Part shown: positions 12,801 to 23,253 of the stretch, one piece after another
How the letters are laid out: every line of letters starts with the position of its first letter
How positions within the stretch are numbered: the stretch's first letter is position 1
Assembly: GCA_905221605.1 (NCBI GenBank)
Contig: CAJNDS010000136.1
Span: forward strand, 697,001 to 761,000
Length of the DNA: 64,000 bases
Direction: 5' to 3'
Source: Symbiodinium natans
Taxonomy: Eukaryota; Sar; Dinophyceae; Suessiales; Symbiodiniaceae
Position numbers and translations under genes: made by a program
Notes under the pieces: generated by a model
The model's input: only the letters and a program-made list of their open reading frames with translations
What the model was told of the DNA's origin: nothing
The model's database searches: none

Positions 12801-13388
12801 ACCCTAAGGGAACAGAAAGGGTTTAGGGTTTAGAGTTTGGTTTTTGTGTCGATATATCTGTGGTATAAAGTTGCTCCTGATCCCAAGGGTCCCGGGTCAG
12901 TCTGCTCTCGGTATTAGTCTAAAGTGGGCCGCGTTGCGTTGGCATCGCAGCGGAGCATCGCTGGACGGGTGGCATGATAAAGCCCGAAATCCCCCAAGCC
13001 TAAAACGCTTAAAACCATTAAAATCCCTAAAAGCCCTAAAATCCCAAAACACCCTTAAAATATCCGAAGCCCTGAAAATCTCTAAAAGCCCTAAAGGCTA
13101 AACCCCTCAATCCCTATAAACCCTTCAAAATCTCTCAAGATCCCTTATTAGAAATCCCGAAAATCCCTACACCCCTAAAGCCCTAAATTTCTTAGACTTT
13201 CTTAGCTGCTGAGTGAGTACACTTTACACTTTTTGGGGATACTATAACCCCTTTTAAAATGAAAGTGTACACTTTTGGGGGCTTATGAACTCAGCAACCA
13301 AGATTTCTACAACCCCGAAGGCAGCTGATGGCTTTCGAGTTAGAAACCTTGGGGACCAACTCCAAGTTGCCCGAGGACCTGCTGAAAG
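9893..13388 (+). CDS. Dual-specificity protein phosphatase (partial, six exons)
   Basis: Exons: 9893-10018, 10406-10469, 10613-10667, 11434-11479, 12525-12602, 13321-13388. Spliced product starts FVGGATSLCLHLLRKMGGTH, then ILNCTEDLPAPSDEEL, ALPDHENQDLSATL, and the catalytic loop VLVHCHEGKSRSVSVCLAYL, followed by LADALAYVKSKRPIA, RPNAGFLRQLMAFELETLG. The signature H-C-x5-R is complete (Cys nucleophile and Arg encoded on different exons, 10613-10667 and 11434-11479), and the general-acid Asp is in PDHENQ, 30 residues upstream of the Cys as usual. The family removes phosphate from Tyr and Ser/Thr of signalling proteins. Donors are GA, GC, GC, GT, GC; five of six acceptors are exactly AG followed by G, and the sixth is too. 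The N-terminal part and stop are not located; one possible last exon starts near 13613 or 14130. Family call is firm; substrate is unknown. Confidence 0.87.
11432..11481 (+). promoter_or_regulatory. Representative splice signals of this genome
   Basis: Exon 11434-11479 shows both typical ends: acceptor GGAAAG before G and a GT donor (TCCAG then GTCGGG). Across exons placed by protein similarity, donors are about half GC, the rest GT and GA, and acceptors are AG followed by G in most cases. This pattern is known from Symbiodiniaceae genomes. Confidence 0.7.
12062..12478 (+). repeat. Cluster of TTTAGGG arrays
   Basis: Three arrays (12062-12105, 12181-12238, 12385-12478), partly separated by family-9 element sequence, inside the phosphatase intron 11480-12524. 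Includes ATTTAGG variant units. Confidence 0.9.
13205..13312 (+). mobile_element. Hairpin element (family 14) in the last phosphatase intron
   Basis: Ends GCTGAGTGAGTACACTTTAC and GTGTACACTTTTGGGG ... ACTCAGCAACC are imperfect inverted repeats. The right end lies 9 bp before the acceptor region of exon 13321. One copy seen. Confidence 0.55.
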
Positions 13389-14996
13389 GCATCTCAATCT
13401 TGGGTCTTCGGGCTTCTGGGTTGATTTTGTTATCGGTTGGTAGTGTTTGTTTTTGGTCTTGTCTGTCATTAATTTTGTTTGTTTGGCGGGGGGGTGGTGT
13501 GTGGGTGGGTGAGTGTTTTGTTCAAGGCCCTGATTAAGGTTGAAAGGGCTGAGCAAAGGGTGACGCCATTCTTGGGTCATGGAATCTTGAACCCACACAG
13601 CACTTTGCTTTGGCAGGTAGGGCTACGATTCTACAGGATACTGCATGGGGCCTGACTTGTTTGTGGCTCGTTTGAAATAAGTTCTGCCCAGAAGCACTCT
13701 GCAACAGCCCGATCATCCTCAAACTGCCCAGAAACTGAACTGAGGGTTGTTCGAAATTTGGGAGCGGCCGCCTTGAAGCCCTAATCTCATCCGAAAAACT
13801 AATGTCAGACAACCCACGCCCTATAGGAAGCTTTCAAACTCCAAAGCAGCCCAAGAACTGCGACCCTGAACCCTGACCTGGGGGGACTACAGTAGGGCCC
13901 CAGATTGGGATCATTTGCTGTGCCCTATACTACTATAACTTGTGATGTTCCCCCCTTATACTAGCAGCCGTAATAGGAATTATCGTACCCCCTCGTATAG
14001 TCCCTATTCAGGACTGTTGGTAGGAGGGGGACATCCCAACCTATACTACTATTACTTCAGGTCTGGGGACCACAAAGCCTTTTTCTCCCTGAACCCCAAA
14101 TACTAAATCCTCAACCCTAAACCCCCCAAGACTGCGCCTCCCGTCCTCCGCCAGCGCAAGGCAAGCCGGTGCTCAGCTCGCGCCCAGGCCGCGGCTCGTG
14201 ACTTCGGGGGATTGCTTGAAGGTTCATGGTACTTATGAACTCAACTATAACTGTACTTACGACCCAAATTATAACCACATTAGGGCACTTAAGGAGCTTC
14301 TAAGTGGGTTCTAAGTGCAGTTATAATTGCTTAAAAGGTACCCTGAACCTCCAAGTATCCCTGGACATGCCCAGAGCCCAATGCTGCGAGGAGCGGGTTC
14401 GGGTTTAGGGGTTTGGGGTTTAGGGTTTAGGGTCTAGGGTTTAGGGTTTAGGATTCAGGGTTTAGGGGAACCCGCAGTTCATCGAGTATGAACTGCAAGG
14501 CATGTTGATGACAGGGTGCTGGGCTCGTTGGGTCAAATCGTAGAACACGCGTGACACGAGGAAGTGGGCGGCCGAAAAAAGCCCTCAAACGAAAGCCTTT
14601 AAACCCGTTGGAAAGAGTACAAGGGGGTTTAGGGTTTAGGGTTCAGGGTTAGGGAGTAGGGTTTAGGGCTTAGGAGATTGTATGGAATATGCGTCCCCCC
14701 TCCCGCCCTAAAATAGACTTTAACAAACACATAGAACTAAATAATCAAATGTAAGCAAACAAACAGATACATAAATAGATAAATCAACAAAATATGTGTA
14801 GAACAAAAACTATGTTTAATTTTATACTATATGTCTGTTGTATTTATACTTATATGTATATAAATACAGATATAATACTTATATTTATATTGATATGTAT
14901 ATGTTCATTATATGTGGCCTGAACATTTTTGACGGCCCAACGTTTAGATCAGCCCTTCCAAGTGGAAGCTCGTAGACATCATGGCCCAGCCCTGAG
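13389..14996. other. Interval between phosphatase and ABCA exons
   Basis: Holds a GT-rich tract (13430-13530), a family-3 element (13945-14040), a family-4 element (14212-14353), TTTAGGG tracts (14400-14465, 14620-14665) and an AT-rich stretch (14700-14920). Open segments at 13613-13672, 14130-14205 and 14478-14530 could be the last phosphatase exon or early ABCA exons; none is confirmed. Confidence 0.5.
14212..14353 (+). mobile_element. Family 4 hairpin element
   Basis: Ends CTTGAAGGTTCATGGTACTT and GGTACCCTGAACCTCCAAG; interior ACTATAACTGTACTTA and TAAGTGCAGTTATAATTG. A second copy at 58653-58853 starts with a partial, nested duplicate of its left arm. Confidence 0.8.
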
Positions 14997-16535
14997 CCGA
15001 AACCTGAATTGCCCTCGCTGCTGGTAGACCAGCAAGCCGCTTGCTTCGGAGTTGGGGTTTAGGGTTTAGGGGTTTAGGGGTTTAGGGGTTTAGGGTTTCA
15101 GGGTTTTAGGGTTTAGGGTTTAGGGTACTATTCTACCTGAAAGGCCTTGGTATATTTTACATTTTGCCCCTTGTTACCAAGTTGAAGAGGAACATCTTAC
15201 TTATATATCTTTGCAGGGCCAAACCTCAACCAGACCACCACAGCTGTCACTGGCGTCCCACTCCCCATTCTGCGCGGTGATCCCGGAGTTGGCATGTGCC
15301 AAAAGGCAACCTCCCAGGTCGTTCTGCGGGAACAAAAGGAGCGGACGCACTTGCTCAGGCAAAGCTGTGCTGTTGTACCTGGGACTCTCTTCACCTACAG
15401 TGTAACGAATGGGCTATACCTACTAATTAAGGTGTGAGCTACTACTAAACTGTAACTAATAGGTTATGCCTACTAATTAAAGGGCTAGCTACTACTAAAC
15501 TGTAGGTAAACCCTAAACCCTAAACCCTAAACCCTAAACCCTAAACCGTGAGAGTCCCAGGCAGGGCTTGCAGTACGGATTCTTGATGGTTGAAGGGTTT
15601 TTCGGCCCAGCCAAAGGGTGGGCTGCATGAATTTATGGCTCCCTCAAAAGGGTACATACAGGGCCCTGATTCCCTCATTCCCTACCAAGAGCTCCCTTTA
15701 AAGGGTATATATGTATATATATATATATACATACTTATATATATATATATATATGTAATAGGGCCTCATTCCCTACTAAGAACCAGAATTTGTTGGTACA
15801 TCGCACGGTGGGCGCCCGCTACGACGCAAGTGCACTAAGGACCGGTGAGGTGCGACCCCCCACAGCCGGACAGGCCACTTCGTCGAGTGTCCTAGGGTTT
15901 AGGGTTTAGGGTCTAGGGTTTAGGGTTTAGGGTTTAGGGTTTAATTAGGGTTTAGGGAGTCTGTATAGAGAGTCTAGCGGTGGTGAAGGTGACTATACTG
16001 TAGCAACGGGTTCGACCATAACTTTCCCAATGTGCCCCGAAAGACATGCTGTCATCAGCGGGGAGGCTTGCATTTCAAACGGGGAGAGGACTATAGCTAG
16101 GACCCAGAGTAGGCCCTCTTTCTCCCTTGTTTAGGGTTTGGGTTCCCTTATCATTCACCTTTAAACCCCAAATGGGCGCCCTGCTTATTCCTAGGTGACT
16201 CCTAGATAGATGGTCTTAACTCTGCCAAGGTCTTGCATTCTCGTCCGAAGCGAACACTTCGCATGCCTTGCTCAAGCTGCGGATATGCCTTCGGTTTTTG
16301 AGTTTCTGGCAGCTTGCGCAGGAGTATGGGATTCTTAGGGATTCAGCTACCGTGAGGAGGTATTGGGCAGGGGTCTTGAGCTACTGTACTAAACCCTAAA
16401 CCCTAAATCCTAAACCCTAAACCCTAAACCCGAAGGGATCAGGGTCTGGATCTGCTTTTTTTGCAGGTCCAGATCTTGGGCAACGATGTCACGACTTCCC
16501 ATGGCTTGGAAGAGGTGGGCAGTAAGCCGTAAACC

Positions 16536-16602
<67 letters not shown>

Positions 16603-19600
16603 GCCCTCACCTTACGACCAGAAGCCATTGAAAAAGTCCTGAGGACACTTAACATTGTTTTTGTACTCATCCGATGGCCTTGTGGACATTGAATCATGCC
16701 CTTATGGCCCCCCAATTTCCTCAAGATGCCTAAGCCGTAAACCCTAAACCCTAAGACCCGAAACCTTAGATCATTGACTGAGAGCACTGTCAGCCTCGCC
16801 CTTGTCTGAGTAGCGCACTGAGACGGTGCACCCGCACCAATTATGAGCTGTGAACCCTCCGCAACCGTGCTAACCCTACCATACCCTGAACCTCTACGGC
16901 CTACAGTCTCTAGTATACTAGACTAAACCCTACACCCTAAACCCTAAACCCTAAACCCAAAGCCAAGAAAAAAGAGCTGAGAGTACCTACAGTCCTCAGA
17001 GTACCCAACCCCCACCTCTCGATGCCCACCGGCCGGGCAGGCGTACAAGGTCTTGGGCGTGTGCCCTCAGGCCTGGAATACACACACACACGTACATACA
17101 TACATATCTCTCTCTCTCTCTCTCTCTCTCCGGCTGTACTATGTTCACGAGTACATTCTTGAAAGCTTAGCGAATCGGCTACGTAAAATATTGCAGCCGG
17201 CAGTCTGACGCTGACATCCGGGGGCCCGAAAGCACATTCAACCCTAAACCCTAAACCCTAAACCCTAAACCCTAAACCCTATACGCCGCTCGCCGCGCAG
17301 ATCGATCCGCTTTGGGAGTTCTTGTCTGGGCGCGAGCATTTGATGCCGAGCCCTCAGACGCAGAAGAAATAGCAGGAGGTCTGGTGGCGTGCCCTTGAAA
17401 CACAGAAGGGTTCCTACGTGTGGTTGTGTTACGTCTATGGCTCTTGCTTCCGCAAGTAGTTCTCTGGATGGGTCATGTCTGCAGCTTCGATGCACCCTAA
17501 ACCCTAAACACCAAACCCTAAACCCTCTGTCGCTCTCGGAATTTCGGGCGCAGACAGCCAAATTACTAGCCACAGCCATGCACTCAACCATGTCGTGGAT
17601 GGTAGCGGATCCTTACTTCGTAGTAGAGTAGGTAACCTTATAACCGTTTTGGGGTATGCAAATCCCTACATCGCAAAGGCTAGCCTTTAGTTCCCGAAGG
17701 TTGCTGGGCAACTAAGCTTAAAAGTTCCTTTTGAAACCGTCTTGGAGATTCTGGACCCACACGTGCAGCCCAGAGGCCAGATTGCTGAATACCCTTGCAT
17801 CCAGGACTATACGTACCTCAAACCATACAGGGTTCCGTTGAATTCAGGGGATTTGGCTGTTCCTGACTATTGCGGGCCATGATGGCGCCACTGCCCCGAT
17901 TCCTTTTCCTGGCCAGGTTCTTTGGTCGAATCAAAGGCGTCCCCGAGGCGAACCTGGGGCCTGAAGACCAGAAACCTTTCATACTGGATAGTTCCATACA
18001 CTACAAGGAGGGGCCCCCCTTACTATACTAATTGTTGTTGAGGGACTTATAACCTAGTTTCGGATCCTTAGAACCCAATTTAGGGTCCTTATAGCTCTAC
18101 TTATGTCTAGGGGGTCCTTCTTGTATATATGGCCGAGAAGTGCATGGACAGGATGTTGGTGAGGGAGCTGAGGGGGGGGGGGGGTTTCCAGCAGAGGCTA
18201 GACTCTGGTCTGCAAGGGACGAGATGCGTTCGGACGTTCGAGCCTTGGGGAGGACCCACCCTTTTCGTGTGCTTGAGCTATGCCTGGTGACATTAACCCC
18301 CACTAAGCTGTTAAGGGCACATTCCTGTCTCGTGTGACTTTTGTTGGCCGTCCACCCAGTTCACGTCAATACCAAGCACCGTGAAGGCACCAACTTGTCG
18401 CTGTTAACCCCCCTCGCACCTTGGGCGTTTCATGCATGCATACTGCAAGCGATAGCAGGCTCAAGCCACACATCGTTGGCTCGGAAGCCATGTTGAAAAT
18501 TGACGGATGCCTTCCACGGCCAGCCAGACAAGCAAAAGTCGAGTGTAGCTTCTCCAGACACTCTAACCCTAAACCCTAAACCCTAAACCCTAAACCCTAA
18601 ACCCTAAACCCTAAACCCTAAACCCTAAACCCTGAACTAACCGTTTGCAGTTTAGAGGGCTGCACATACACCTTGGGGGCCAAATGAACCCCAGCAGGGC
18701 TTCGTGTTCGTACTTCCTTAAATTGGGATCATGGTAGTCTAGGGCTAGATGACCCCAATCTTAGGTACACCTTACCTTACTATAGGGATCATGGTAGTCC
18801 AGGGCTATATGACACCCAATTTTTGGGGGTTCATACTTGGTCCCCAAGCTGGAGGTCCTAGCAATGCCCCGCCGCCCCGTGAGACGGAAGGATCGCGGGA
18901 CTCGACCTTGGACCCCTTAAGTAGGGTTTAGGGTTTAGGGTTTTGGGTTTTGGGTTTAGGGTTTAGGGTTTAGGGTTTAGGGTTGTTACCTTATTCAGAA
19001 CCCCTTGATGAGGATCCCTTTTGGGAATATGGGGCCCCTATGAGGAGTCTATTTAGGGGGCACCTTAAGGCTGTAACCCTAACCCTAAACCCTTGGTTTC
19101 ATTGGCTCAAGGTCAAGGAAAGCAATACTACACCCTGTGGCAAGACAAGGAATCCAGGTCCAAGACAGAAAAAACAAAGGATCTGCCGAATAACGAAGCC
19201 GCAGGAGTGGTCCTCGGCTCTCTTGGCAGCTATCAACCTCAAGCCCTGGTATGAGCTCACGGCCCGTGCGCAGGTGGTGTGGAGTGAACTTTGCGCTGTG
19301 GGATTCACGTTCCATTCTACTTGCCTAAACCCTACCCGGTTGCATTCGAGCAGGCGTCTCACATCTTTTACAACTCTGCCCTTGTCAAGCAGTGCAGTAA
19401 ATTGGGCCAGGATGGGGATGATTGGCCATACGGTGAGGAGTCCTTTCACTGGCAAATGCAGCTGGCGCTTGGAGTCGACCACGTGCCCGTGATCCATGAA
19501 ATGCTGCTCATGGAGAGAAAACCTTCTGGAGGCAAGCCCAGGCGTAGGGGCAGTGTGGGAAGGTATCTGGTGACGGATCAAGAGGCTCTCAATCAGGCTT

Positions 19601-22600
19601 GTGTGGATGCAGCAGCTGTTGGAGATGGGATGACTTTGCCGCTTTTGCAGGGGTTTGCCAAGGCTTTCACTAGACGGTATGTGGATCCTCCACATGTCAA
19701 AGCGCTGTGCAGGGCTAGGTCGGTGACTGCGGTGGCCATCGACAGACAGTGGATGTCCAGACATATTTTCACGTAGCGGAGACAGGCCCGTTACGACTGG
19801 TTCCAGGAAGTATGGGCTAAAGCAGCGCAGGGCGATTTGGGGCGCTCGCAGATGCAACCAAAGGTTCGTGTGACTGGAATGGGTGACTATATGTCTATCA
19901 GTGCGGTGGACGAGATGGTGCCAGGGAGCAGGTGAGGGCTCATTTCAGTGAAAAGTTTGCAGTGCCGTTCAACGAGGACAGCGATCGTTGGCCATGGCAG
20001 GTGCCGGGCATCTCGTCGGAGCCACTCATCACTTTGGAGGAGTTGCAGCGGGCGGCTAACAGAGCCAAACCGAGTAAAGCCACGGGTCAGACAGGTATAT
20101 CCAACGAGCTACTCAAAGCGATTATGCAAACGGAGGAGGGTCAGACTCTGCTGCTGGCGATGTTCAGGCAAATTCATGCCTCGCCCACTGTGGTTTCAGC
20201 TGAGTTCTTTGAAGGGCTTGTTGTGCTCATAGAAAAGACCGCATGTGTGACATTGCCCAGAGATGTTCGACCTATTGTGCTCACGGAGTGTGTCTGCAAG
20301 TGGATAGCGGCAATATGCATCAGAAGGACTTTGGATGTTTGGCCAACGCCGCTCGAGGTCATGGGAGGCATCGCGGGGATTCAGCTGGCAGAGGTGGTGA
20401 AGGTTGCTCAGGTCATGGCCGTGCAGAGTGCAATGTATGATGACGGCTTTGTCTATCTCCGCTTGGATATCACGGGCGCTTTTGATTCGGCAGATATTCC
20501 GAGCATGCTTGAGTACTTGGCCCGACATGCGCAGTCGACACAGATGACGAGCTGTGCTTCTTTGCATTACATGATGACTCGTCAGACCCTGCGGTTCTTT
20601 CTTGGGTGGGGAGTGGAAGGAGACCATGAAGAGAGGAACTGTGCAAGGTGGCGGGCATTCTCCGCGCATTTTCGGGGCGTTGATGGGCATGATGTTCGAT
20701 GACATTCGATGATATCAAGCGGATCTGGTCAGCAGCGGGGGAAGAGTCTCCCTTCCACACCTCACTGGGGGCGATGTGGACTATTTTGTTTATCGATGAC
20801 TGCCTCCTGGTTTTCAAGGGAATGGCTCAGCTGATCAGGTTTTTCCCGCAAGTTCAGCTTCTGCTGCAAACTGCCGGTTTGGAAATCAACCTGGCCAAGA
20901 GCAAGATTTTGGGCGCGCAGCTCCCGGACAGGCTTCCAGCCTGTGTTGCTGGTATCCAGAGAGTGAGGTTGTTCGATTCCTGGGTTTGCCTCTGACAATA
21001 TCTGAGCACGACGGCCATGTCATGCAGGCGCTGATGCGTAGAGCTGTGAGTGCCTTTTTGGGCGCGCGCAGGTTGCTGCTGCATAAGGGGGCGTGCATTC
21101 AGCAACGGGCCCACATGTTCGTGAAACTCGTGCAGTCATCCGTGGTCTGGGCCTTGGGAGTTCCGGAGCCTTCAGTGGACAATGCCAGTCACGCGAGGAC
21201 ACAAAGCGCCACGCTTGTTGTTTGGCTTCTTGGGCTGCGGACTCACCTTGCATGGTTCTCGCCGGAGATGTATGTCTGTATCCGCACTGTCGCCAAATGC
21301 TGGCAGCAAGCCAAATGGGGGGGAGCCTGGGATGTCTTGTTCCTGATTCAAGTTCGGAGCTTGTTTGGTCATATTTGCAGGGGCCATACAAATGAAGTGG
21401 CTCAAACGCTTGTCTTCGCAGTCTGTCACGCAGATGCCATGCGAGGGGGGGTTCGGCGTCGCACTGGCACAGACTACACCATGTGTTTTCGGTGCAAGCA
21501 GTTCCTGCAGAGCCAATACCTGGACCTGAGCACAGCGGCAAGCATGAGTAAGGAGGAGTGGGGAGGCTTTACGGATCGATGGCTGGCTTGGAATGGCAGT
21601 TCTAGGCACGCTGTGGAGCGGAATGTCTGGGCCACAGCAGTTGATTTCATGTCTTGGCATCGGCGGTGCATTCAAGGCTGCTTGTTTGGTTCACAAACTT
21701 TCTTCTTGTTCTTGAGCGACGCCACTTTGACGTTGAAGACACTTCATCGGCGGGATGGCTGGCAGCAATGGGAGTTCCAGTGTCCGGAGCCGGTCAGCCA
21801 TCAGAGTGTGTGGGAGACTTGTGACGCTTCATGGCTGCAGGTGCTGTGTGCCAGGACAGTCCATGTCCGTTTGTACACGGTGAAAATGTCAGGGATGGGA
21901 GTCCACACGCTCTGCCTGCGTTGTGGAGTGAACGGAACGTGGTGGTACATGTGTCTGCAATCCCCGAAAAGGGTGGTTGCGAGTTGTTCCTGGAGGGAGC
22001 GAGTGACGCCCCAGAGGGCTTCTCGGGGTTGATGGCTCTTTCCGACCCAGCCAATGTGCTGGGCTGGTCTCTGGTCTTTTGCATGGATCGCGCTCGTGGC
22101 CCTAGATCATGCAGCAGAAACCCTAAACCCTAAACCCTGAGCAGTGCCAGTCGTGGAGTAGGAGATGTCTTCTAGGGGTTGCTGCACGGTCAAAGCCTGT
22201 GTTTGCCTGCATTGGTGGCCGCTGCTGTGCCTTGGCATATCATCACAGGGTGCGCGGCTGGGTGGAGCACGAATCTGAGTGGCCTTGTCCTGGGGCTGGC
22301 ACGCTCTTGGGTCGGCTGAAAGATCTCGTAGCAACGGAGCTCAAAGTTGTGCATATCCGCCTATTCTTGCACTTTCATGTCGAGATTGAGTTGGAGTGGC
22401 CCACTGCCTTTCGACCGCTTTGGAGCGGGGAGATGCATGTAGTGGTCGAGTGGAGCCGGCTTCCTGCCAGCTGGCTGTATTTGATGCCGGAGGCCTTTGC
22501 GCGAGCGCGCATGTGATGTGATTTGTCATTCCCCGAGGTTTCTTAGCTTGAGTGAGGCTCCACTGAGGCTAGCCTGAAATGTTGGCATGGCCCTCAGAGT

Positions 22601-23209
22601 TGCTCACCTTTTGCATCGGCAGGCCTGGGGTCCTGGGCTTGCGGGGCAGACTCGTGTTTCACGTTGGCGCCCGATATTCGCTCTTTGGAGATGGTGCTGC
22701 AGAAAACCCTAAACCCCTAAACCCTAAACCTCCTTCAGGGGGTCCAAGTTCGACTCCCTTGAAAGGATGCCGACCTCTTCGTGGAGGATGAAACCGATGC
22801 CTTCAGGGATGCGCTGCGAAGCGGGAAGCTGTCGACGGTGGCTTCTGGGGGCCCCAAATGAACCCTACAAGGGTTTAGGGCTCATGTCTTTAGGCTTTAG
22901 GGCTAGGGTTTAGGGTTTAGGGTTTAGGGTTTAGGGTTCAGGGTTCAGGGTTCAGGGTTCAGGGTTCAGGGTTCAGGGTTCAGGGTTCAGGGTTTAGGGT
23001 TTAGGGTTTAGGGGCTAGGGGCTATCGTGGTGTAGGGTAGATGGTCCCACCTTTGGGGGCTTCATGTGGTCCCCCATGAGGTGCAGGGGATGCTGGGAGG
23101 CGTGTCGGAGGAGGATGCGGCCTCCTGGTGTGCCTTGGACACTGAACTACCAACTGCTTATATAACCCCTCCCCCCAAAAAATCACCATATATATATATA
23201 AACATATGC

Positions 23210-23253
<44 letters not shown>

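Noticed and set aside
15840-16330. Exon-like segments TGEVRPPTAGQ and SCILVRSEHFACLAQAADM
   Set aside because: They lie between ABCA exons 15217-15278 and 16467-16514, which join in phase 0 without them.
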